Counted from the first letter of the stretch, positions 16,457 to 25,772 are shown. The stretch: DNA of 64,000 nucleotides from Nocardioides plantarum (GCF_006346395.1 NZ_VDMS01000005.1:186001-250000), one strand, 5' to 3'. Notes: generated by a model not told the origin, from the letters alone. Numbers and translations: made by a program.

Positions 16457-17167
16457 TCAGAAGACCTTCGACCACACGTTGACGGCGTAGTCGACCTCGA
16501 GACCGTCGTGGTGGCGCAGGATCTCCTCGGCCACGGACGGCTTGAACTCGATGCGGACCACGGCCTCGAGGTCGGCGCGCGAGGTGAAGCGCCAGCCCAT
16601 GTCGACCGGCGTGCGGGTCCAGCCGCGGGAGGCCCAGAAGCGCTCGATGTCGGCCGGGGGCGGCAGGTGCGGGTAGCCGCGCCGGAACCACGCGCCGAAC
16701 GTCGAGCGTGAGCCGTCGTTGTCGATGACCAGTGCGGTGCCGCCGGGGCGTACGACGCGGTCGAGCTCGGCCAGGCCGGGCTCGCACCCGGGTCCGAAGA
16801 AGTAGGCCCAGCGCACGTGGACGACGTCGACCGAGCGGTCGGGCAGCGGGACGGCCTGCGCGGTGCCCGGCCGCAGCGTCACGTTGCCCAGCGCCGCCGT
16901 ACGACGCCGCGCGAGCCCCAACAGGGCCGGGTGCGGCTCGACCCCGACGACCGAGGCGGCCCGCTCGGCGAACAGCGGCAGGTGGAAGCCGGTGCCGCAG
17001 CCGAGGTCGAGCACGGTGCGCCCGGCCCAGCCGTCGGGACCGGCGAGGGACTCCAGGGTCGACCAGAGTCGCCCGTCGGGGTCGACGGCACGGTTCTCGA
17101 CCTCGTAGGTGGCGGTGTGCTCCCAGATGTTGGGGCTCGGGACCGCCCCGGGGAGTGCCTTGACCAT
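16457..17167 (-). CDS. Class I SAM-dependent methyltransferase
   Basis: The 236-residue product shows the Rossmann-type methyltransferase signature: motif I VLDLGCGTGFHLPLFA near residues 50-65, an acidic SAM ribose contact (VVGVEPHP), motif II region (DRSVDVVHVRWAYFFGPG) and LAELDRVVRPGG, all of the UbiE/Methyltransf_11 type. The substrate is unknown. It lies just downstream of the frameshifted VOC gene on the same strand, with a gap of about 16 bases, so the two may be co-transcribed. Confidence 0.85.
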   Translation of the reverse strand: MVKALPGAVPSPNIWEHTATYEVENRAVDPDGRLWSTLESLAGPDGWAGRTVLDLGCGTGFHLPLFAERAASVVGVEPHPALLGLARRRTAALGNVTLRPGTAQAVPLPDRSVDVVHVRWAYFFGPGCEPGLAELDRVVRPGGTALVIDNDGSRSTFGAWFRRGYPHLPPPADIERFWASRGWTRTPVDMGWRFTSRADLEAVVRIEFKPSVAEEILRHHDGLEVDYAVNVWSKVF

Positions 17168-17183
17168 CAGGCCGGACGTGACG

Positions 17184-17830
17184 TCAGATGCGGACGAGTC
17201 CGCCGGGGGTCATCACCTGGGCGGCGAGGATGCCGGGGGTGCCGTGGGGGGCGACCCACTCGACCTTGACGTCCTCGAGCGGGGCCTCGACGGTCTCGCC
17301 GAGCCACTCGCTCACGCGCTGCGGGTCGCCGGCGATCTCCAGGCAGGCCAGGGAGAACGTCGAGTCGGAGCCGGCCGAGGGGTGCAGCTCGGCCGGGCTG
17401 TCCCACTCGACGAAGAACGGCAGCTGGGGGTCGGAGAGCAGGCCGTGCACGCCGATCTGCTTCCAGATCAGCTCGGTGCCGTCGGGGCGGTGCCGGTTGC
17501 CCTTGACGGCCGCGCGCCCGAGCCGCTTCTCGATGACGCTGATGTCGTCGACCGCCACGACCCAGCCGAGCCAGCCGCCGCCGGCGGCCGAGCGGGCCTT
17601 GACGGCCTGTCCGAACGGCGCCTTGTCGGAGGCGGGGTGGTCGAGGGCCTCGACCACCCCGGGTAGGTGTTGTCGGCCAGCGGCAGGATGCGGTTGCGCG
17701 TGCCGAACCGCGGGTGGATGCCGCCGTCGACGAAGTGACGACCGAGGAGGTGACCGATGCGCTGGGCCGTGGCGTCCAGCCCGTCAGGTCCGGCTGCGTA
17801 CGAGAGGTGGTCGAGGCGCATGTGGATCAT
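17184..17830 (-). pseudogene. VOC-family glyoxalase-like protein, split by a frameshift
   Basis: Two overlapping reading frames together encode one glyoxalase-like VOC protein. The first starts at 17830 or, better, at the ATG at 17821 (MRLDHLSYAAGPDGLDATAQR) and runs to LADNTYPG. The continuation (VVEALDHPASDKAPFGQAV to the end at 17184) is in another frame. The break falls in the CCCCGGG run at about 17657-17663; one missing base would restore a single protein of about 212 residues. Both halves read as conserved sequence with no other damage, which suggests a recent lesion or a sequencing error. Confidence 0.75.
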
Positions 17831-17915
17831 TGTGAGCAGGGCGGGTGGTGACTCCGACGCCGGGGGGGCGATGTCTTGATGTCGAGAGGTGTGGGGCGTG
17901 GCGGCGTCTCGAGGT

Positions 17916-18026
17916 CGGCTGCGGTGATCTCGACGCGCTTCGCGACCTCGTGCCTCGGTCGCTGCGCTTGCTCGATCTGCGCCCGCGACGTGGCCCCGCT
18001 CGTTCCTCGCGGGCTCACTGCGGGCT
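17916..18026 (-). repeat. Two-hairpin repeat element, family B copy 1
   Basis: Read on the minus strand, two hairpins follow each other: CCCGC/GCGGG (17995-17999 with 18009-18013) with loop GAGGAACGA, then GCGACC/GGTCGC (17942-17947 with 17957-17962) with loop GAGGCACGA. The linker AGATCGAGCAAGCG and the tail CGTCGAGATCACCGCAGCCG are shared with the copy at 31632-31743. The element begins at the stop codon of the minus-strand gene 18015-18776. The second stem differs from that of the other copy, yet both pair fully. Confidence 0.8.
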
Positions 18027-18776
18027 TGCCGGGTGGAGCGCGAGCGCCGAGCGGGACCGCACGTGGGCGTCGCAGTGCCGCACCAGCTCGTCGTACGCCG
18101 CGCGGCCCATCATGGCGACCAGCTCGGCCTCGTGGGTGACGTAGACCCGCTCGGGAGCCACGTGCGCCTCGGTGTTGCCCGAGCAGTACCAGTCGAGGTC
18201 GTGACCACCCGGACCCCAGCCGGCGCGCTCGTACTCGCCGATCGAGACCTCGGTGTAGGTGCTGCCGTCGGTGCGCGTGACCTCGCGGAACGTACGCCGC
18301 AGCGGCAGCTGCCAGCAGACGTCGGGCTTGGTCTCGAGGGGGTTCTTCTCGAGCACGAACGCCAGGGCGTGCAGGGCGCAGCCCGCCCCGAGGTGGAAGT
18401 CGGTGCGGTTGTGGAAGACGCAGGCCGACTGTCCGGCGACCTCGTGGACGCGCGTCTTGCGGTCGCCCTCGTCGTCGGTCTCGACCCAGTCCTTCTTCTT
18501 GACCTTGCGGCCGGGGTGGAACTGCCACAGGGTCTCGTCGAGCATCCCGACGTACTCGGCGACGCGCTTCTCGTCCTCGCCGTCGGCGAAGTGGGCGCCC
18601 AGGGTGCAGCAGCCGGTGTCGGGGGAGTCGGCGTAGATCCCCTGGCAGCCCTGGCCGAAGATGCACATGAAGCTGCTGGTCAGCCAGGTGAGGTCGCAGC
18701 GCATCACCTCGGTCGCGTCGGCGGGGTTGACGAACTCCACGAACGCGCGGGGGAACACCGGCTCGACCTCAGGCAC
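18015..18776 (-). CDS. Conserved cysteine-rich protein, function unknown
   Basis: The 253-residue product is a conserved actinobacterial protein whose family I cannot name with certainty. It carries many cysteines in short clusters: CIFGQGCQGIYA and TGCCTLGAHF at about 38-62, SACVFHN, GAGCALHA, DVCWQLPL, DWYCSGN and RHCDAH. Such spacing resembles the zinc- or iron-chelating YkgJ/DUF3109-type proteins; that is inference. There is no signal peptide or membrane span, so it is cytoplasmic. It stands alone, divergent from the exopolyphosphatase-like gene, and its last codons run into a two-hairpin repeat element. Confidence 0.7.
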   Translation of the reverse strand: MPEVEPVFPRAFVEFVNPADATEVMRCDLTWLTSSFMCIFGQGCQGIYADSPDTGCCTLGAHFADGEDEKRVAEYVGMLDETLWQFHPGRKVKKKDWVETDDEGDRKTRVHEVAGQSACVFHNRTDFHLGAGCALHALAFVLEKNPLETKPDVCWQLPLRRTFREVTRTDGSTYTEVSIGEYERAGWGPGGHDLDWYCSGNTEAHVAPERVYVTHEAELVAMMGRAAYDELVRHCDAHVRSRSALALHPASPQ

Positions 18777-18846
18777 GCTCGGAGCCTACGGGGGGACCCG
18801 GCCGGGCGGCCGCACGACGTCCCCACGCGCGGGGTAGCGTGGCGGC

Positions 18847-19815
18847 ATGCGCCTCGGCGTCCTCGACATCGGGTCCAACACGGGCCATCTCCTGGTGGTC
18901 GACGCCCACGACGGCGCGGCCCCGCTCCCGGCGTTCTCCTACAAGCAGCCGCTGCGGCTCGCCGAGCACCTCGACGCCGACGGCGCGGTCTCGCAGACCG
19001 GCATCGACGCGCTCACGCACTTCACCGCCGAGGCGCTGGTCGTCGCCGAGGACAAGGGCTGCGAGGACATGCTGTCCTTCGCGACGTCGGCGGTCCGCGA
19101 CGCCGGCAACAGCCACGAGGTGCTCGCCCACGTGCGCGAGCGCACGGGCGTCGAGATCGGCGTGCTGTCGGGTGAGGACGAGGCGCGGCTGACCTTCCTC
19201 GCCGTACGGCGGTGGTTCGGCTGGTCCGCCGGTCGCCTCGCCGTCTTCGACATCGGCGGCGGCTCGCTCGAGATCGCCGGCGGCGGCGACGAGCGACCCG
19301 ACGTCGCCTGGTCCCTGCCGCTCGGCGCCGCCCGCCTCGCCCGGTCGTCGTTCGCGCAGGCGCCCGACGAGGCCGGCCTCAAGGCCATCCGCAAGCGCAT
19401 CCGCGCCGAGATCGCCCGCGACGCCGGCAACCTCCTGCGCGCCGGCACGCCCCACCGCGCCGCGGCGACGTCGAAGACGTTCCGCTCGCTGGCCCGCATC
19501 TGCGGCGCCGCCTCGTCGACCGAGGGCTCGCTGGTGCCGCGCAGCCTGCCGCTCGAGACCCTGCGCAGCTGGATCCCCAAGCTGGTCGCGATGGACGCCG
19601 GCGCCCTGGCCGGCCTGCCCGGCGTGTCGCCGAGCCGCACCCACCAGATCGTCCCGGGTGCGCTGGTCGCCGAGGCCTGCATGGACATCTTCGACCTCGC
19701 CGAGCTCGAGATCTGCCCCTGGGCGTTGCGTGAGGGCGTGATCCTCGAGCGCATCGACCGGTTCGGCATCGCCAACGTGCCGGGCCGCCAGACCGGTCAC
19801 CCCGGCCCGTCCTGA
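18847..19815 (+). CDS. Exopolyphosphatase / pppGpp phosphohydrolase family protein
   Basis: The 322-residue product belongs to the Ppx/GppA branch of the ASKHA superfamily: phosphate loop VLDIGSNTGHLLVVD at residues 5-19, FATSAVRDAGN, SGEDEARLTFLAVRR, and the second loop AVFDIGGGSLEIAGGGDE near 135-152. The length matches the short actinobacterial Ppx proteins (compare Rv0496). Such enzymes hydrolyse polyphosphate or pppGpp; which substrate applies here is not visible. Its stop overlaps the start of the next gene by one base (TGATG). Confidence 0.88.
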   Translation: MRLGVLDIGSNTGHLLVVDAHDGAAPLPAFSYKQPLRLAEHLDADGAVSQTGIDALTHFTAEALVVAEDKGCEDMLSFATSAVRDAGNSHEVLAHVRERTGVEIGVLSGEDEARLTFLAVRRWFGWSAGRLAVFDIGGGSLEIAGGGDERPDVAWSLPLGAARLARSSFAQAPDEAGLKAIRKRIRAEIARDAGNLLRAGTPHRAAATSKTFRSLARICGAASSTEGSLVPRSLPLETLRSWIPKLVAMDAGALAGLPGVSPSRTHQIVPGALVAEACMDIFDLAELEICPWALREGVILERIDRFGIANVPGRQTGHPGPS

Positions 19816-20603
19816 TGACGCGGATCGGGCTGTCCACCTCCTCGGTCTACCCCGAGTCGACCGCGCACGCGTTCGGCTACGCCGCGGCCATCGGGTACGA
19901 CGCCGTCGAGGTCATGGTCGGCATCGACGCCCTCAGCCAGCAGACCTCCGCGGTCCAGCAGCTCTCCGAGCACCACGGCGTGCCGATCAGCGCGATCCAC
20001 GCGCCGTGCTTGCTGTTCACCCAGCGCGTCTGGGGCACCGAGCCCTGGGGCAAGCTCGAGCGCTCGGCCGAGATGGCCCACGAGGTGGGCGCCGAGGTGG
20101 TCGTGGTGCACCCGCCGTTCCGCTGGCAGAAGGACTACGCCCGCGACTTCGTCAACGGCATCGCCGCGCTCGAGAACTCCACCGGCATCCGCTTCGCCGT
20201 CGAGAACATGTATCCCTGGCGGGCCACCAAGAAGCGCGGCGCCGAGATGTACCTGCCCGGGTGGGACCCGTCGTCCGAGCCCTACGCCAACACGACGATC
20301 GACCTCAGCCACGCCGCGATCGCCGGGGCCGACGTGATCGAGATGGCCGACCGGCTCGGCGAGCGCCTGCGTCACGTCCACCTCACCGACGGCAGCGGCT
20401 CGGCCAAGGACGAGCACCTCGTGCCCGGCCGCGGCATCATGGGCGCGCAGGCCTTCCTGGAGCACCTCGCCGCCACCGGGTACACCGGCGAGATCGTCCT
20501 GGAGATCAACACCCGGCGCTGTGCCGGCCGCGAGGAGCGCGAGGCCGACCTGCGCGAGTCGCTGCGGTTCGCCCGCGAGCACTTCGCCGTCGGCACGCCC
20601 TGA
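19815..20603 (+). CDS. Sugar phosphate isomerase/epimerase family protein (TIM barrel)
   Basis: The 262-residue product has the xylose-isomerase-like TIM-barrel pattern of the AP endonuclease 2 superfamily: FGYAAAIGYDAVEVMV, ISAIHAPC, VVVVHPPFRWQ, FAVENMYPW, TTIDLSHA, LRHVHLTDGSG, and EIVLEIN, each probably ending a strand that donates a metal ligand (His, Glu, Asp). The real substrate is unknown. It is translationally coupled to the Ppx-like gene, an arrangement also seen in the mycobacterial Rv0496-Rv0498 area. Confidence 0.85.
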   Translation: MTRIGLSTSSVYPESTAHAFGYAAAIGYDAVEVMVGIDALSQQTSAVQQLSEHHGVPISAIHAPCLLFTQRVWGTEPWGKLERSAEMAHEVGAEVVVVHPPFRWQKDYARDFVNGIAALENSTGIRFAVENMYPWRATKKRGAEMYLPGWDPSSEPYANTTIDLSHAAIAGADVIEMADRLGERLRHVHLTDGSGSAKDEHLVPGRGIMGAQAFLEHLAATGYTGEIVLEINTRRCAGREEREADLRESLRFAREHFAVGTP

Positions 20604-20613
20604 GCGCCGGCCC

Positions 20614-21324
20614 TCACGACCCTCGGCGGCGTACGTCGCCGGCCTCGACCAGACCGGTCTCGTAGGCCGTCACCACGAGCTGCGCGCGGTCGCGGGCGCC
20701 GAGCTTGAGGAACAGCCGTGACACGTGGGTCTTGGCGGTCAGCGGCGAGAGCACGAGCTCGGCGGCGATCTCGTGGTTGGACAGGCCCCGGCCGACCAGC
20801 CCCAGGATCTCGCGCTCGCGGGGAGTCAGCTCGGCGAGCCGGCGGTCGTCGGGCGGGGCCGCCTCGGGGGCGGGCGGCGCCCCGGTGGGGGTGGCCGCGA
20901 CGTACGCCTCGATCAGCCGCTTGGTGACCTGGGGCGCGAGCAGGGCCTGCCCGTCGTGGACCAGGCGGACGGCCTCGATGAGGGCCTCCGGCTCGACGTC
21001 CTTGAGCAGGAAGCCGGCCGCGCCGGCCCGCAGCGCCCCGAAGACGTACTCGTCGAGCTCGAAGGTCGTCAGCACCACCACCTTGGTGCCCGCGAGCCCC
21101 GGGTCGGCGGTGATCCGGGCGGTGGCCTCGAGCCCGTCCACCCGCGGCATCCGGACGTCCATGAGGACGACGTCGGGCGCCAGCGCGACCGCCAGCGAGA
21201 CGGCCTCGGCGCCGTCGACCGCCTCGCCGACGACCTCGAGGTCGGGCTCGGAGTCGAGCAGCGCGCGGAACCCGGCGCGCACGAGGTTCTGGTCGTCGAC
21301 CAGGAGCACGCGGATCGGGGTCAT
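20614..21324 (-). CDS. NarL/LuxR-family response regulator
   Basis: The 236-residue protein has an N-terminal receiver domain (VLLVDDQNLVRAGF with the acidic pair at about 10-11, phospho-acceptor Asp in VVLMDVRMP near 55, conserved Thr and Lys in VVLTTFE and FLLKDVEPE) and a C-terminal LuxR helix-turn-helix (LTPREREILGLVGRGLSNHEIAAELVLSPLTAKTHVSRL). Its start overlaps the upstream histidine kinase stop by four bases. Targets are unknown; the MMPL transporter gene just upstream is the obvious candidate. Confidence 0.94.
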   Translation of the reverse strand: MTPIRVLLVDDQNLVRAGFRALLDSEPDLEVVGEAVDGAEAVSLAVALAPDVVLMDVRMPRVDGLEATARITADPGLAGTKVVVLTTFELDEYVFGALRAGAAGFLLKDVEPEALIEAVRLVHDGQALLAPQVTKRLIEAYVAATPTGAPPAPEAAPPDDRRLAELTPREREILGLVGRGLSNHEIAAELVLSPLTAKTHVSRLFLKLGARDRAQLVVTAYETGLVEAGDVRRRGS

Positions 21325-22523
21325 GGCGCCCCGATCGGGAGGGTGGCCGAGACCCGCCAGCCACCGCCAGCCCGCGGCCCGGCCTCGAGCGAGCCGCCCA
21401 CCGCGGCTGCGCGCTCACGCATGCCCCGCAGACCGTTGCCCGACCCGGCGCCGACGAGGGTGCCGGCCAGGGTGCCGGTCCGGGGCTCCGTCACGCCGTC
21501 GTCCTCGACCTCGATCCGGACCACCTGGGCGATCCCGTCGTCGTCGCGCGTGACGCGCACCCGGGCCGACGTGGGGCCGACGTGCCGCATCACGTTGGTC
21601 AGTGCCTCCTGCACGATCCGGTAGCCGGTGGACCCGACGGCCGCCGGCAGCAGGTCGGCGGAGGCGTCGATGCTCAGGTCGAGGTCGACCCCGGCCGAGG
21701 CCAGGCCCTCGCGCAGGTCGTCGATCTCGCGCAGCCCCTGCGTGGGTACGACGGGGGCCCCGGGCTCGTCGTCCTGCTGTCGCAGCAGACCCAGCATCGA
21801 GCGCAGGTCGCCGAGCGCGTCGCCGCTGACCTTCTTGATGTCGCGCAGCGTGGCACGGGCCTGCTCGGGGTCGCGGTCGAGCAGGTGGGCGCCGACGCCG
21901 GCTTGCACGTTGATGGCGACCATGGCGTGGGCGACGACGTCGTGGACGTCGCGCGCGATCCGTAGCCGCTCCTCGCCGACGCGCCGCAGGGTCTCCTCCT
22001 CGCGGGTGCGCTCGGCGCTCTCGGCCCGCTCGAGCAGCGCCGCGGAGGCGAGCCGGCGCTCGTGCCCGGCGACGCCGAGCGCGAGCGGCACGGCCACGAA
22101 CCCGAGGTTGCGCACGGTGTCCCACCCCCACAGCGAGTGCGGGCTGTAGATCGCCAGGATGACCAGGACCAGCGCCATGGTCACCACGCCGGCCGGCAGC
22201 GCCACCCTGCGGCCCAGGCGCAGCGCGAGGCCGTAGCCGCACACCACCGCCGGGAAGGCGATGGTCTGGTAGAGGTGGGTGGTCTCGAGCACCCCGAACA
22301 TCAGGGTCATCGTCAGGACGCCGGCCAGGAGCGGCCACCGCCGCCACAGCAGGACCGGCGCGGAGGCGAGGACCACGGCGACGTAGGCCGCGGGCGTGGT
22401 CACAGCCTTCTCGGAGACCGTGGTCTCGACGGCCATGGCGCTCGCGCAGAAGACGAACAGGGCCGCGTCGACCAGGTGGTCGACGCGGCCCTGCGTGGTG
22501 CTCGTCGTGCTCGTCCTGCTCAT
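21321..22523 (-). CDS. Sensor histidine kinase (HisKA_3, NarL-partner type)
   Basis: The 400-residue protein has about six predicted membrane segments in the first 165 residues, a short coiled-coil, the HisKA_3 dimerisation and phosphotransfer helix with the phospho-acceptor His in RIARDVHDVVAHAMVAI, and a HATPase_c domain (VQEALTNVMRHV, VEDDG, GNGLRGMRERAAAVGG). There is no separate sensory domain, so it probably senses a membrane-associated stimulus, as DesK-like kinases do. It lies 42 bases after the MMPL gene and overlaps the response regulator gene. Confidence 0.93.
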   Translation of the reverse strand: MSRTSTTSTTQGRVDHLVDAALFVFCASAMAVETTVSEKAVTTPAAYVAVVLASAPVLLWRRWPLLAGVLTMTLMFGVLETTHLYQTIAFPAVVCGYGLALRLGRRVALPAGVVTMALVLVILAIYSPHSLWGWDTVRNLGFVAVPLALGVAGHERRLASAALLERAESAERTREEETLRRVGEERLRIARDVHDVVAHAMVAINVQAGVGAHLLDRDPEQARATLRDIKKVSGDALGDLRSMLGLLRQQDDEPGAPVVPTQGLREIDDLREGLASAGVDLDLSIDASADLLPAAVGSTGYRIVQEALTNVMRHVGPTSARVRVTRDDDGIAQVVRIEVEDDGVTEPRTGTLAGTLVGAGSGNGLRGMRERAAAVGGSLEAGPRAGGGWRVSATLPIGAP

Positions 22524-22565
22524 GCTCCCGACCGTAGTGGCGGTCGCGGCCGGGGCGCGTCGTCC

Positions 22566-24680
22566 TCAGGGAGTACGTGCCGGCTCGGTCTCGCCGTACG
22601 CCGCCGGGTGGGCGCCGCCCTCGCTGAAGCCGATCCGGTCGTGGAGGCGGCGCAGCCACATCGGGGACCACCAGTTCCACTTGCCCAGCAGGCCCATCAG
22701 GGCGGGCACCAGGAGCGAGCGGACGACGAACGCGTCGACCAGCACGCCGACGGCGGTGGCGATCCCGATCTGCTGGATGAAGGAGATCTCGCTGGTGCTG
22801 AACGCCCCGATCGCGACGGCCAGCAGGATCGCGGCGGCCGTGACCACGCTTCCGGTGCGACCCAGGCCCGTGGCCACCGACTCGCGCTCGCCGAGCCCCG
22901 CGTCGCGGGCCTCCTTGATCCGGCCGAGCAGGAAGACGCCGTAGTCGGTGGACAGGGCGAAGACGAGGGCGGCGGCGACCAGGAAGTCGGTCGGCTCGAC
23001 GCCGCCGTTGGGTGTGTAGCCCAGCAGACCGGTGAACCGGCCGTCCTGGTAGACCCAGGTCAGGGCGCCGAGGGACACCCCGACGGTGAGCGCGTTCATC
23101 ACGACGGCCTTGACCGGCAGCACGACCGAGCCGGTCATCAGCCACAGCACCAGCAGGGTCAGCAGCACCAGCAGCGCGACCGCGAGCGGCAGGCTCGAGC
23201 CGATGGCGTCCTGCTGGTCGACGAACTCGGCCGCGGGTCCGGCGACCAGGGCGTCGGTCCCGGTCGCGTCGGCCAGGTCGCGCACCTCGCCCACGACCCG
23301 CCGGGCGTCGTCGCCGGCGGCGTCGCCGGAGACGGTGAGGTCGACCTGCCACGTGGTCGCGTCGAGCCGTTGCGCCGGGGTCGCCTCGACGACCCCGGGC
23401 AGGGTCGCCGCACCGTCGGCGAGGGTGCTCGCCCCGGCCTCGTCGCCGGTGACCGCCACGGTCACCGGGGTGCTGCCGGTGCCGTCGTACTGCGCGGCGA
23501 GGGCGTCGGACACGACCCGGGCGCTGAGGTCCTCGGGGACGGCGGTCGCGTCGATGGGGGACCACTCGGCGCGCAGTGCGGGAGCGGCGAGGGCGAGCAT
23601 CACGACGGCGGTGACCGCGGCGACCGCGCCGGGGCGGCGCATCACGGCGTGCGACAGGCGGTACCAGCGGCCCTCGGACCCCGACGCCGTACGACGACGG
23701 GCCAGCTTGGCGCCCCAGAGCCCGAGGATCGCCGGGGTGATGACCAACGAGGCGACGGCGGCGACGACCGCGACGACCGCGCCGGCGATGCCCATCGACT
23801 TCAGGAAGCCGAGCGGGAACACGGTGAGGGTGACCAGCGCGACGGCGACGGTGGCGGCCGAGAAGGCCACGGTGCGTCCGGCGGTGGCCATCGTGGTCAG
23901 CACGGCCTCCCGGGTCGGGCCCTGCTCGGCGAGCTCCTCGCGGTAGCGGGTGAGCAGGAACAGCGTGTAGTCGATGGCCAGGCCGAGACCGAGCCCGATC
24001 ACGAGGTTGAGCGCGAAGACGCTGAGACCGTAGACCTGGTTGATGCCGGACAGGGCGAGGAACGTGCCGAGGACGGTGGTGATCCCGACGACCAGCGGCA
24101 GCAGGGCGGCGCGGCCGCCGAAGATCAGCAGCGAGAGCAGCAGCAGGACGGGGAAGGCGAGCAGCTCGGCGCGGCTCAGGTCCTCACCGACCTGGTCCCC
24201 GATCTGCATCCCGGCCACGGCGCCGCCCCCGACGGAGACGTCGTCCTCACCATCGAAGGCGTCGATCGCGTCGGCGGCGACGTCCTCGCTGGCGGCGCTC
24301 GCCTCGATCGTCCCCAGGACGAGCGAGGAGCTGGCGTCGCGGGCCCGGCCGGCGGCGACGGCCCCGGCCACCCCGGGTACGCCGGCCAGTCGGTCGGCCA
24401 CCGCGTCGCCCCGGGCCCGGTCGGTGCCGTCGACCAGGACGACGAGGCCGGGGGAGCTCTCGAGGCCGGTGGCGGCCTCGATCCGCTCGGCCGCGCGGGC
24501 CGAGTCGGAGTCGGCCGGGGCGAAGCCACCGTCGCTGTCGAGCGCCCCGGCCACCGGGCCGCCGAGGGCACCGGCGACGACGACGAAGAGGAAGACGGCC
24601 ACGAGGGCACGCCGTGGGTGGTCGTGGAGGGCGAGGAGCAGTCGCCGGGAGCGGGAGGTGGGAGGGGCCGTGGTGGTCAT
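22566..24680 (-). CDS. MMPL-family RND transporter
   Basis: The 704-residue product has the two-fold RND layout: a membrane helix at about 18-38, a periplasmic loop of about 150 residues, a block of five helices (AELLAFPVLLLLSLLIFG onward, including GLGLGLAIDYTLFLLTRYREEL), a second helix and loop, and a second block of helices ending in AFVVRSLLVPALMGLLGKWNWW. The GLxxAIDYxLFLxxRYREEL segment is the hallmark of MMPL proteins, which export lipids or drugs. ATG 24680 is preferred because the open frame upstream has no transporter-like sequence. It heads an operon with a two-component system. Confidence 0.92.
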   Translation of the reverse strand: MTTTAPPTSRSRRLLLALHDHPRRALVAVFLFVVVAGALGGPVAGALDSDGGFAPADSDSARAAERIEAATGLESSPGLVVLVDGTDRARGDAVADRLAGVPGVAGAVAAGRARDASSSLVLGTIEASAASEDVAADAIDAFDGEDDVSVGGGAVAGMQIGDQVGEDLSRAELLAFPVLLLLSLLIFGGRAALLPLVVGITTVLGTFLALSGINQVYGLSVFALNLVIGLGLGLAIDYTLFLLTRYREELAEQGPTREAVLTTMATAGRTVAFSAATVAVALVTLTVFPLGFLKSMGIAGAVVAVVAAVASLVITPAILGLWGAKLARRRTASGSEGRWYRLSHAVMRRPGAVAAVTAVVMLALAAPALRAEWSPIDATAVPEDLSARVVSDALAAQYDGTGSTPVTVAVTGDEAGASTLADGAATLPGVVEATPAQRLDATTWQVDLTVSGDAAGDDARRVVGEVRDLADATGTDALVAGPAAEFVDQQDAIGSSLPLAVALLVLLTLLVLWLMTGSVVLPVKAVVMNALTVGVSLGALTWVYQDGRFTGLLGYTPNGGVEPTDFLVAAALVFALSTDYGVFLLGRIKEARDAGLGERESVATGLGRTGSVVTAAAILLAVAIGAFSTSEISFIQQIGIATAVGVLVDAFVVRSLLVPALMGLLGKWNWWSPMWLRRLHDRIGFSEGGAHPAAYGETEPARTP

Positions 24681-24836
24681 GGCTCGACCTTCGCCGTCGA
24701 GACGGGTGGGCCGCGTCCTGCCGGGGGAGTGGATGCGCCGGACCGCAGCGGGCGGCGTACTCCCCACGGCGTACTCCCGGGGTCGTCGTTCGCCGGGGTG
24801 GTCGCGGCGAAGCGGTCCGGTCGTAACCTGGACCCC

Positions 24837-25772
24837 ATGTCCCTGCTCCGCCAGCCGATCCTGCTGCTCAGCCGCAGCGGCGGCGTCAAGAAGCTCGTCA
24901 GCACGCTCCCCGTCACCTCGGGCATCGTGACCGGCTACGTCCCGGGGGAGACCACGACCGACGCGGTCGACGCGACCGCGGGCCTGGTCGAGGACGGCCT
25001 CGCCGTCACCCTCGACTTCCTGGGCGAGGACACCCTCGACGTGGAGCAGGCCGAGGCCACCGTGACGGCCTACGTCGAGCTCCTCAAGGACCTCGCCGAC
25101 CGGGGGCTGGCGCGGCACGCCGAGGTGTCGGTCAAGCTGTCGGCGATCGGTCAGGCGCTGCCCGACGTGGGCGACAAGGTCGCCCTCGAGAACGCCCGCA
25201 CCATCTGCCGGGCGGCGCGCAACGCCGGCACCACGGTCACCCTCGACATGGAGGACCACACCACGACCGACCGGACCCTCGCGGTGCTGCGCGACCTGCG
25301 CAAGGACTTCCCCGAGACCGGAGCCGTCCTCCAGGCCTACCTGCACCGCACCGAGGCCGACTGTCGGGCGCTGGCCCACGAGGGGTCACGGGTGCGGCTG
25401 TGCAAGGGCGCCTACAACGAGCCCGACGAGGTCGCGTTCCAGGACAAGATCGACGTCGACAAGTCCTACGTGCGCTGCCTCAAGGCGCTGCTGAGCGGGT
25501 CCGGCTATCCCATGATCGCCACCCACGACCCGCGGATGATCGCGATCGCGGCGTCCCTGGCCAGCCGCTACGGCCGCTCGCCGGGCACCTACGAGTACCA
25601 GATGCTCTACGGCATCCGGCCCGACGAGCAGCGCCGGCTGGCCTCGGCCGGCGAGACCGTGCGCGTCTACGTGCCCTACGGCCAGGAGTGGTACGGCTAC
25701 CTCATGCGTCGCCTCGCCGAGCGCCCGCAGAACCTCACCTTCTTCCTCCGCTCGCTGGTGTCGAAGAAGTAG
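24837..25772 (+). CDS. Proline dehydrogenase (monofunctional)
   Basis: The 311-residue product is an FAD-dependent TIM-barrel enzyme that oxidises proline to 1-pyrroline-5-carboxylate. Conserved segments are EVSVKLSAIG, DMEDHTTTD, LQAYLHRTEAD, VRLCKGAYNEPDEVAF, MIATHDPRMI, YEYQMLYGIR and the C-terminal VYVPYGQEWYGYLMRRLAERPQN that closes the active site. It lacks the aldehyde dehydrogenase half of PutA, so a separate P5C dehydrogenase must exist elsewhere. ATG 24837 was chosen because the family begins here; the long open frame upstream is only the complement of the MMPL gene. proC follows after 38 bases. Confidence 0.95.
   Translation: MSLLRQPILLLSRSGGVKKLVSTLPVTSGIVTGYVPGETTTDAVDATAGLVEDGLAVTLDFLGEDTLDVEQAEATVTAYVELLKDLADRGLARHAEVSVKLSAIGQALPDVGDKVALENARTICRAARNAGTTVTLDMEDHTTTDRTLAVLRDLRKDFPETGAVLQAYLHRTEADCRALAHEGSRVRLCKGAYNEPDEVAFQDKIDVDKSYVRCLKALLSGSGYPMIATHDPRMIAIAASLASRYGRSPGTYEYQMLYGIRPDEQRRLASAGETVRVYVPYGQEWYGYLMRRLAERPQNLTFFLRSLVSKK

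Noticed and set aside
22062..24836. A plus-strand open frame of more than 900 codons running into proline dehydrogenase
   Set aside because: It is the complement of the MMPL transporter gene. The translation is low-complexity Gly/Arg/Asp/His-rich with no family features; such open antisense frames are normal at this GC content.
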